64,000 bases of DNA from positions 806,001-870,000 of the forward strand of contig CBDHFN010000003.1 in the NCBI GenBank assembly GCA_965262605.1, written 5' to 3'. The notes under the pieces were generated by a model. It searched no databases. It was not told the origin of the DNA and worked only from the letters and a program-made list of their open reading frames with translations. Below, one piece after another: positions 58,149-64,000 of this stretch; the first letter of the stretch is position 1, and every line of letters begins with the position of its first letter. This DNA comes from CBDHFN01 sp965262605 (GTDB lineage: Bacteria; Pseudomonadota; Alphaproteobacteria; JASGCL01). The translations under genes were made by a program, and so were the position numbers.

Positions 58149-58976
58149 ATGGGTTTAAAAAAATATAATCCCACTTCTGCTGGTGTGCGTCATCTTGTCG
58201 CTATTGACAGGTCTGAATTATTTAAAGGCAGACCAGTTAAATCTTTGACATTAGGGAAGACGAAATCTGGTGGGCGCAATAATCATGGTCGGGTAACCGC
58301 AAGATGGATTGGCGGTGGTCATAAACAACGCTATCGCATTATTGATTTTAAGCGCACTAAAACTGGTGTTGCCATTGTGGAACGCATTGAATATGATCCC
58401 AATCGCACGGCTTTTATTGCCTTGATTCGTTATGAAGATAATGAGTTAAGCTATATTTTGGCACCCCAAAGATTAGCTGTTGGCGATAAAGTTGAAGCAT
58501 CTTCAAGTGCTGATATTAAACCCGGCAATTGCATGCCCTTAAAAAATATGCCTGTGGGCACGATTGTTCATAATGTTGAAATGAAACCCAAAAAGGGCGG
58601 TCAATTGGCGCGCTCGGCTGGAAGTTATGCGCAATTAGCGGGACGCGATGGCGAATATGCTCAAATTAAATTAATGAGCGGTGAATTACGCATGGTAAAA
58701 GTTGAATGCTTAGCAACAATTGGCGCCGTGTCTAATCAAGATTGGCAAAATACCAAAATGGGTAAAGCTGGACGCGCAAGATGGTTGGGTATTAATCCTT
58801 CCGTGCGTGGCGTGGCGATGAACCCTGTTGACCATCCCCATGGTGGTGGTGAAGGTAAAACTTCTGGTGGCAGGCCCTCGGTTACTCCTTGGGGCAAACC
58901 TACCAAAGGTGGTAAAACTCGTTCAAATAAATCAACAGACAAATATATTGTGCGTTCGCGCCATGTCAAGAAATAG
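58149..58976 (+). CDS. rplB: 50S ribosomal protein L2
   Basis: 275 residues: KYNPTSAGVRHLV, RNNHGRVTARWIGGGHKQRYR, and the conserved GVAMNPVDHPHGGGEGK with the essential histidine. Needed for subunit joining and peptidyl transfer. 2 nt after rplW. Confidence 0.98.
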   Translation: MGLKKYNPTSAGVRHLVAIDRSELFKGRPVKSLTLGKTKSGGRNNHGRVTARWIGGGHKQRYRIIDFKRTKTGVAIVERIEYDPNRTAFIALIRYEDNELSYILAPQRLAVGDKVEASSSADIKPGNCMPLKNMPVGTIVHNVEMKPKKGGQLARSAGSYAQLAGRDGEYAQIKLMSGELRMVKVECLATIGAVSNQDWQNTKMGKAGRARWLGINPSVRGVAMNPVDHPHGGGEGKTSGGRPSVTPWGKPTKGGKTRSNKSTDKYIVRSRHVKK

Positions 58977-58984
58977 AGGATAAA

Positions 58985-59260
58985 ATGTCTAGATCAGTAT
59001 GGAAAGGTCCTTTTGTTGATGGTTATTTGCTTAAAAAAGCAGAAGCCGTTAAAGAATCAGGCAGACGGGATGTAATTAAAATGTGGTCGCGCCGTTCCAC
59101 AATTCTTCCGCAATTTGTGGGATTGACTTTTGGCGTGCATAATGGCAAAAAACATGTGCCAGTAACAGTATCCGAAGACATGGTCGGGCATAAGTTTGGT
59201 GAATTTTCTCCAACCAGAACTTATACTGGTCATGGTGCTGATAAGAAAGGCAAAAAATAA
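58985..59260 (+). CDS. rpsS: 30S ribosomal protein S19
   Basis: 91 residues: SRSVWKGPFVDGYLLKKAE, WSRRSTILPQFVGLTFGVHNGKKHVPV (in parts), HKFGEFSPTRTYTGH. 30S head protein binding near the A site. AGAGGA site. Confidence 0.98.
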   Translation: MSRSVWKGPFVDGYLLKKAEAVKESGRRDVIKMWSRRSTILPQFVGLTFGVHNGKKHVPVTVSEDMVGHKFGEFSPTRTYTGHGADKKGKK

Positions 59261-59262
59261 TT

Positions 59263-59631
59263 ATGACTGATGAAGTTTTATCACCTACATTAGGCTCAGC
59301 AAGCGCAAGTAATAATATTATTCGCGTAAGCCCAAGAAAATTAAACTTAGTTGCTGGCTTAATCCGCGGACGCTCCGTCAGCGATGCCTTAAAAGTTTTA
59401 CAATTTTCAGAAAAAAGAATTGCGCATGATGTCAAAATTACTTTGGAATCAGCCATTGCAAACGCAGAAAACAACCATTCATTAGATGTTGATAAATTAT
59501 ATGTTGCACAAGCATATGTCGGCAAAAAAATGGTCATGAAACGCATGCACACAAGAGCACGCGGTCGTTCAGCGCGTGTAGAGAAATTTTTCGCATGTTT
59601 GACTGTTGAAGTCAAAGAACAACTAGCATAA
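59263..59631 (+). CDS. rplV: 50S ribosomal protein L22
   Basis: 122 residues. Core VSPRKLNLVAGLIRGRSVSDALKVL and the extended loop KRMHTRARGRSARVEKF; a polar 20-residue N-terminal tail is added. The loop lines the exit tunnel (macrolide site). 2 nt after rpsS. Confidence 0.97.
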   Translation: MTDEVLSPTLGSASASNNIIRVSPRKLNLVAGLIRGRSVSDALKVLQFSEKRIAHDVKITLESAIANAENNHSLDVDKLYVAQAYVGKKMVMKRMHTRARGRSARVEKFFACLTVEVKEQLA

Positions 59632-59646
59632 AGGAAATTAAACAAG

Positions 59647-60321
59647 ATGGGTCAAAAAGTAAATCCAATTGGTCTTCGCTTAGGAATCAACAGAACTTGG
59701 GATTCGCGTTGGTATGCTGAAAAGCAATACGCAAACCATTTTCATCAAGATTTAAAATTGCGCAAATTTTTAGAATTGCGCTTAAAGCAAGCTTCTTTGT
59801 CTAAAATATTCATTGAACGCCCAGCGGGGAAAATACGGGTTACTATTTTTGCGGCACGCCCCGGCGTTGTTATTGGTAAAAAAGGTTCGGATATTGAAAA
59901 ATTGCGTGGCGATTTAAATAAATTTTGCAAACAAGAAGTTACCTTAAATATTCATGAAGTTCGCAAGCCAGATATTGACGCTAAATTAGTTGCAGATGGT
60001 ATTGCAGGACAATTGGAACGCCGTGTGTCGTTTCGCCGTGCGATGAAACGCGCTGTGCAAAATGCTATGCGTTCGGGTGCCGAAGGTATACGGGTTAATT
60101 GCGGTGGTCGTTTAGGCGGTGCAGAAATTGCACGGGTTGAATGGTATCGTGAAGGTCGCGTGCCTTTACATACATTTCGTGCAGAAATTGATTACGCAAC
60201 TTCAGAAGCACATACAACATACGGCGTTTGCGGTGTGAAAGTATGGATTATGAAGGGTGAAATTATGGAACATGATCCTTATGCGACTGAAAAACGCATG
60301 ATGGAAAATGTTGCTAAATAA
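59647..60321 (+). CDS. rpsC: 30S ribosomal protein S3
   Basis: 224 residues: GQKVNPIGLRLGINRTWDSRWY, KH domain ARPGVVIGKKGSDIEKLR, and C-terminal GGRLGGAEIARVEWYREGRVPLHT (in parts). Helps mRNA entry. AAGGAA ribosome site. Confidence 0.98.
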   Translation: MGQKVNPIGLRLGINRTWDSRWYAEKQYANHFHQDLKLRKFLELRLKQASLSKIFIERPAGKIRVTIFAARPGVVIGKKGSDIEKLRGDLNKFCKQEVTLNIHEVRKPDIDAKLVADGIAGQLERRVSFRRAMKRAVQNAMRSGAEGIRVNCGGRLGGAEIARVEWYREGRVPLHTFRAEIDYATSEAHTTYGVCGVKVWIMKGEIMEHDPYATEKRMMENVAK

Positions 60322-60344
60322 ATATAAATAATGGTGGTGGTATT

Positions 60345-60767
60345 ATGTTAAGTCCAAAAAGAACAATCTATCGTAAGGCTTTTAAAGGTCGTATCCATGG
60401 TGAAACCAAGGGTGGTGCTTTATTAAATTTCGGTGGTTATGGTTTGAAAGCCATGGAACCCGAACGAATTACAGCGCGTCAAATTGAATCGGCGCGTAAG
60501 GCAATGGTTCGGGCAATGAAAAGACAAGGTAAAATCTGGATAAGAATTTTCCCTGATGTGCCAGTATCAAAAAAACCTGCGGAAGTTCGCATGGGTAAAG
60601 GCAAAGGCACCCCTGAATTATGGGTTGTTCGCGTTAAACCCGGTCGCATTATGTTTGAATTAGACGGGGTATCCCCCGAAGTTGCTAAGGAAGCATTTGA
60701 ATTAGCAGCCGCTAAATTGCCAATCCGCACTAAAATGGTGCGCCGTTTTGGCGAACATCACGATTAA
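60345..60767 (+). CDS. rplP: 50S ribosomal protein L16
   Basis: 140 residues: RIHGETKGGALLNFGGYGLKA, ERITARQIESARKAMVRAMKR, GKGKGTPELWVVRVKPGRIMFE (in parts). Aligns A-site tRNA. 23 nt after rpsC. Confidence 0.98.
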   Translation: MLSPKRTIYRKAFKGRIHGETKGGALLNFGGYGLKAMEPERITARQIESARKAMVRAMKRQGKIWIRIFPDVPVSKKPAEVRMGKGKGTPELWVVRVKPGRIMFELDGVSPEVAKEAFELAAAKLPIRTKMVRRFGEHHD

Positions 60768-60782
60768 AACTAGGTGAAAATT

Positions 60783-60977
60783 ATGAACACGAATACTTAT
60801 AAAGACAAATCTGAAACGGAATTAAAAGACCAGCTTTTGGATTTAAGACGCGCCCAAATGAATTTGCGTTTTCGCAAAAAACAAGGTTCATTAGAAAAAA
60901 TTTCTGAAATCAAAAAAACTCGCCGCGATGTAGCCAGAATTAAAACTGCGCTTAGTGCGATTAAAAAGAAGGGTTAA
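60783..60977 (+). CDS. rpmC: 50S ribosomal protein L29
   Basis: 64 residues from ATG 60783, which has AGGTGA 5 nt upstream; the GTG at 60774 is part of that ribosome site, so it is not the start. KSETELKDQLLDLRRAQMNLRF and IKKTRRDVARIKTAL are typical. Confidence 0.95.
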   Translation: MNTNTYKDKSETELKDQLLDLRRAQMNLRFRKKQGSLEKISEIKKTRRDVARIKTALSAIKKKG

Positions 60978-60980
60978 TCC

Positions 60981-61211
60981 ATGCCAAAAAGATTATTACA
61001 AGGAACAGTGGTCTCTGACAAAGGAAATAAATCTATTGTCGTGATAGTGGAACGCCGTTTTACCCACCCAGTATTGAAAAAAGTTGTGCGCCGTTCAAAA
61101 AAATACATGGCTCATGATGAAAATAATACTGCCAAAATCGGTGATGTAGTTACAATTCAAGAATGCAGACCAATTTCCAAACGCAAAACTTGGGAATTAG
61201 TTCAAGGTTAA
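60981..61211 (+). CDS. rpsQ: 30S ribosomal protein S17
   Basis: 76 residues: LLQGTVVSDKGNKSIVVIVERRF, HPVLKKVVRRSKKYMAHDE, IQECRPISKRKTWELV. OB-fold binding 16S rRNA. 3 nt after rpmC. Confidence 0.97.
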   Translation: MPKRLLQGTVVSDKGNKSIVVIVERRFTHPVLKKVVRRSKKYMAHDENNTAKIGDVVTIQECRPISKRKTWELVQG

Positions 61212-61239
61212 TTAAATATAAGATGTTAAGGGGATTAAG

Positions 61240-61608
61240 ATGATACAAGTAGAATCAAATTTAGATGTAGCCGATAATTCAGGGGCTAAATTAGTCCAAT
61301 GTATTAAAGTATTAGGTGGTTCAAAACGCCGTTATGCTTCGGTTGGCGACATTATCGTGGTATCCATTAAGGATGCTATTCCCCGCGGTCGCGTGAAAAA
61401 AGGCGATGTTCATCGCGCTGTTATCGTGCGCACTAAACAGCAAATTCGCCGTCCTGATGGTTCGTCCATTAGTTTTGACACGAATGCTGCTGTTATCATT
61501 AACAAACAAAATGAACCAATTGGTTCACGGATTTTCGGACCAGTCGTTCGGGAATTACGCGCAAAACAATATATGAAAATTATTTCATTAGCACCGGAGG
61601 TTTTATAA
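61240..61608 (+). CDS. rplN: 50S ribosomal protein L14
   Basis: 122 residues: MIQVESNLDVADNSGAKLVQCI, VKKGDVHRAVIVRTKQ, FDTNAAVIINKQNEPIGSRIFGPV (in parts). First protein of the spc section; the 28-nt gap before it shows only an AAGGGGA ribosome site. Confidence 0.98.
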   Translation: MIQVESNLDVADNSGAKLVQCIKVLGGSKRRYASVGDIIVVSIKDAIPRGRVKKGDVHRAVIVRTKQQIRRPDGSSISFDTNAAVIINKQNEPIGSRIFGPVVRELRAKQYMKIISLAPEVL

Positions 61609-61610
61609 TC

Positions 61611-61946
61611 ATGGCGCAAAAAATTAAAAAAGGTGATAAAGTCATTGTTTTAAGTGGCAAGGACAAAAATAAAGAAGGCGTTGTCATTCAAGTAATGCCC
61701 AAAGAAGAAAAAGTTTTAGTTGAAGGTATTAATATTGCCAAAGATAATATTAAACCATCGCAAGCAAACCCCAATGGTGGCATTGTCAATAAAGTTATGC
61801 CTTTACATCAAAGTAAAGTTGCCCTAAAAGACGGCGCAACGGGCAAACCAACCCGTGTAGGCTTTATCACGGTTGATGGCGTAAAATACCGCGTGGCAAA
61901 AAAATCCAAAGAAAGATTAGCAGCAGTAAGCAAGGTGAAATCATGA
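61611..61946 (+). CDS. rplX: 50S ribosomal protein L24
   Basis: 111 residues with a KOW motif: IKKGDKVIVLSGKDKNKEGVV, then EGINIAKDNIKPSQANPNGGIV. Early 50S assembly protein. Overlaps rplE by 4 nt. Confidence 0.97.
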   Translation: MAQKIKKGDKVIVLSGKDKNKEGVVIQVMPKEEKVLVEGINIAKDNIKPSQANPNGGIVNKVMPLHQSKVALKDGATGKPTRVGFITVDGVKYRVAKKSKERLAAVSKVKS

Positions 61947-62503
61947 GTAGCAAATATACCCCAAGATTAAAATCAGTTTATAATGAATCGCTTCGCGCCG
62001 TTTTACGCGAAAAATTTAATTATAAAAATGAAATGATGATTCCAAAATTAACGAAAATTGTCATTAACATGGGCGTTGGCGAAGCAACCGCCGATAGAAA
62101 ATTCTTAAAAGGCGCAGAAGATGATTTAACGCTTATTGCTGGTCAAAAACCCGTTATTACTAAGGCAAGAAAATCATTAGCTAATTTTAAAGTCCGTGAA
62201 GGTATGGGTTTAGGCGTAAAAGTAACTTTGCGTGGCGATAGAATGTATGAATTCTTGGATCGCTTAATTATGCAAGCTTTACCACGGGTTCGCGATTTTC
62301 GTGGCTTAAAAACAAAGGCTTTTGATGGGCGCGGTAATTATGCGCTTGGCATTAAAGAGCAAATTGTGTTCCCAGAAATTAACTATGACAAAATTGATTC
62401 TATTCGTGGAATGGATATTGTCATTTGCACGACGGCAAAAACTGATGATGAAGCAAGGGCTTTGTTAGAGGGTTTTCGCTTACCATTTGCTTTGAATATA
62501 TAA
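61943..62503 (+). CDS. rplE: 50S ribosomal protein L5
   Basis: 186 residues: YTPRLKSVYNESLRAVLREKF, VINMGVGEA, KPVITKARKSLANFKVREGM, RVRDFRGLKTKAFDGRGNYALG (in parts). Binds 5S rRNA. Coupled to rplX by ATGA. Confidence 0.98.
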   Translation: MSSKYTPRLKSVYNESLRAVLREKFNYKNEMMIPKLTKIVINMGVGEATADRKFLKGAEDDLTLIAGQKPVITKARKSLANFKVREGMGLGVKVTLRGDRMYEFLDRLIMQALPRVRDFRGLKTKAFDGRGNYALGIKEQIVFPEINYDKIDSIRGMDIVICTTAKTDDEARALLEGFRLPFALNI

Positions 62504-62513
62504 GGAATTTAAT

Positions 62514-62819
62514 ATGAGTAAATCAAGTCAAGTTATCCGCAATACTAAAAGAGCAAAAATGTCCGCGCAATATAAAAATCGCCGCGCCAAATTAAAAGCC
62601 ATCGTGCATAATCCCAATGCAACGATTGATGAAAAATTTGCGGCACAATTATCCTTACAGCAGATTCCACGCAACGCTTGCCCAATAAGGGTGCGCGTCA
62701 GGTGTGAATTAACCGGTCGGGCGCGGGGTAATTATCGTAAGTTTCGTTTGTCGCGGAACAAATTTCGTGAATTAGCATCGCAAGGTTTAATACCGGGCGT
62801 TTCCAAGGCAAGTTGGTAA
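62514..62819 (+). CDS. rpsN: 30S ribosomal protein S14, zinc-free type
   Basis: 101 residues: long form with NRRAKLKAIV, QQIPRNACPIRVRVRCELTGRARG and RKFRLSRNKFRELASQGLIPG (in parts). Lacks the CxxC pairs of zinc-binding S14. 10 nt after rplE. Confidence 0.97.
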   Translation: MSKSSQVIRNTKRAKMSAQYKNRRAKLKAIVHNPNATIDEKFAAQLSLQQIPRNACPIRVRVRCELTGRARGNYRKFRLSRNKFRELASQGLIPGVSKASW

Positions 62820-62831
62820 AAGGAGTTAGAT

Positions 62832-63230
62832 ATGTCATTAAGTGACCCATTAGGAGATATGATTACCCGAATCCGTAACGGATTACAAGCGGGTAATGCT
62901 ATTGTTCAAGTCCCAGCTTCTAAATTAAGAAAATCAATCGTTGAATTATTAATTTCAGAAGGTTTCTTGAATGGTGTAGAAGTAAAAGAAGTGCGTGCAG
63001 GCGTTAAAATGTTAGAGATTAATCTTAAATATTTTGATGGTCAGCCCGGCATCAAAGAAATAAAACGAGTTTCCAAACCCGGTAGACGAATTTATTCTTC
63101 CAAAGAAAAAATTCCAAAACATTATAATGGTTTGGGTGTGGCAATATTATCCACTTCAAAGGGTTTGATGACGGATCATCAAGCGCGGGTGGAAAATATT
63201 GGTGGCGAAATATTATTTACCGTATTTTAA
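62832..63230 (+). CDS. rpsH: 30S ribosomal protein S8
   Basis: 132 residues: LSDPLGDMITRIRNGLQAG, SKPGRRIYSSKEKIP, and GLGVAILSTSKGLMTDHQAR before GGEILFTVF. In E. coli it is the spc-operon repressor. AAAGGAG ribosome site. Confidence 0.98.
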   Translation: MSLSDPLGDMITRIRNGLQAGNAIVQVPASKLRKSIVELLISEGFLNGVEVKEVRAGVKMLEINLKYFDGQPGIKEIKRVSKPGRRIYSSKEKIPKHYNGLGVAILSTSKGLMTDHQARVENIGGEILFTVF

Positions 63231-63247
63231 GCTAAGGATGATTTGAA

Positions 63248-63787
63248 ATGTCAAGAATTGGAAAATTACCTGTTGAAATTCCACAAGGAGTTGAAGCAAA
63301 ATTAGTTGGGCGCGTTGCGACTCTTAAAGGTAGCAATGGCGAATTGTCGGTTGCTATTTTAGCAGGGGCAAATGCCGAACTTAAAGATGGCAAAATTTGG
63401 GTAACCCCCGTGGATTTGAAAAAAAATTCCAGAATGGCTTGGGGCACAACAAGGCAATTGATTAATAATGCTGTTATTGGTGTTTCAAAAGGCTTTGCAA
63501 AACGCCTTGAAATTAATGGTGTTGGTTTGAAAATGGCGGTGCAGGGCGATAATCTTAAATTAAATTTGGGTTTTAGCCATGAAGTTAACTTCCCCATTGA
63601 AGCCGATGTAAAAATGAAAATTGAAGGCGACAAAAATAATATTCTTGTTATTTCTGGTGCTTCCAAACAACGCGTTGGTCAAATTGCATCCAATATTCGT
63701 TCTATGAAAAAACCTGAACCCTACAAAGGCAAAGGCATTAAATATAGCACTGAAACTGTTCTTCGTAAAGAAGGCAAAAAGAAATAG
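63248..63787 (+). CDS. rplF: 50S ribosomal protein L6
   Basis: 179 residues: SRIGKLPVEIPQGVEAKLVG, GVSKGFAKRLEINGVGLKMAVQG and C-terminal RSMKKPEPYKGKGIKYSTE (in parts). Two similar L6 domains. 17 nt after rpsH. Confidence 0.97.
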   Translation: MSRIGKLPVEIPQGVEAKLVGRVATLKGSNGELSVAILAGANAELKDGKIWVTPVDLKKNSRMAWGTTRQLINNAVIGVSKGFAKRLEINGVGLKMAVQGDNLKLNLGFSHEVNFPIEADVKMKIEGDKNNILVISGASKQRVGQIASNIRSMKKPEPYKGKGIKYSTETVLRKEGKKK

Positions 63788-63796
63788 GAGTTAGCC

Positions 63797-64000
63797 ATGT
63801 TGGCAAAATCAAAATTATTATTTGCACGCCGTCAAAAAAGAGCGCGCTTTACCCTTCAAAAAAGCCTAAAAGGCAAATTGCGTTTATCAGTTTTTCGTTC
63901 AAATTTAAATATTCATGTCCAAATTATTGATGATGTTGCGGGCAATACAATTGTTTCGGCGTCTACATTAGAAAAAGACATTAAATCATCATTAAAAAGC
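63797..64000 (+). CDS. rplR: 50S ribosomal protein L18, N-terminal part (cut by window edge)
   Basis: 68 codons to the window end: FARRQKRARFTLQKSLKGKLRLSVFRSNLNIHVQIIDD and SASTLEKD (in parts) match L18, the 5S rRNA binder that follows rplF. TAGGAG ribosome site 7 nt before ATG 63797. Confidence 0.93.
   Translation, partial: MLAKSKLLFARRQKRARFTLQKSLKGKLRLSVFRSNLNIHVQIIDDVAGNTIVSASTLEKDIKSSLKS

Noticed and set aside
1..64000. CRISPR array, rRNA or tRNA genes
   Set aside because: No regularly spaced repeats of 24-40 bp (the only tandem array is the two and a half 24-bp units at 29124-29190, without spacers), and no rRNA or tRNA signature was recognised.

Overview
The window is a dense, AT-rich stretch of an alphaproteobacterial chromosome (GC roughly mid-30s % by eye, not computed). 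The alphaproteobacterial assignment rests on a GcrA cell-cycle regulator gene preceded by a perfect DnaA box, an Irr/ICE-like palindrome in front of sufS, a DUF1638 protein, a SoxB-type sarcosine oxidase subunit, and a long str-S10-spc ribosomal protein cluster of standard order. Periplasmic binding proteins, a ColD-like surface-sugar enzyme and restriction genes point to a free-living or facultatively host-associated cell rather than a strongly reduced endosymbiont. I cannot name the genus.

Layout. 1-2.5 kb: argH N-terminus, then an AAA ATPase plus RloB-like TOPRIM pair (candidate defence module). 2.5-10.5 kb: a MAPEG protein, a ferric-iron-type ABC ATPase divergent from sufS/sufT, a small QueG-like Fe-S protein, a DMT transporter, msrA, an AlkA-type glycosylase, gcrA and ruvC. 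10.5-23.1 kb: yebC; a large secreted repeat protein; a tightly coupled five-gene leftward operon (two paralogous solute-binding proteins, SDR, APH-type kinase, ColD-like PLP enzyme); and a cell-wall operon glmU-glmS-Sel1-mreD-like. 23.2-27.4 kb: a small unknown gene, a thioredoxin-thioredoxin-CcdA reductant relay, a NAD(P)H-hydrate dehydratase domain and gmk. 27.5-31.5 kb: an accessory island with an HsdR-N-type nuclease, a decayed insertion element with perfect 22-bp terminal repeats, and a type II restriction-modification pair. 31.6-43.7 kb: acyl-CoA synthetase, oligoendopeptidase, MgtE, a LivK-like binding protein, SoxB, peroxiredoxin, Sel1 and TPR/glycosyltransferase-like proteins, TrmJ. 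43.8-45.4 kb: a compact three-gene operon I do not recognise. 45.5-51.7 kb: outer-membrane barrel, DUF484, DapA-like aldolase, RsmB-like methyltransferase, rpe and others. 51.7-64 kb: rpsL-rpsG-fusA-tuf and rpsJ through rplR.

The most interesting non-coding signal is a 14-15 bp element, TTTTGCCGTAATAA(T), placed 13-14 nt upstream of the -35 box of four separate promoters. These drive the HsdR-N gene, the R-M operon, the unknown three-gene operon and the outer-membrane barrel gene. This looks like a shared regulator site for an accessory/defence regulon; the competing explanation is that these are relics of one insertion element's ends. Several promoters (MAPEG, ABC ATPase, unknown operon) place the predicted transcription start on the start codon, suggesting leaderless mRNAs.

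No tRNA, rRNA or CRISPR array was recognised. Promoter, operator and hairpin calls are from visual reading only.
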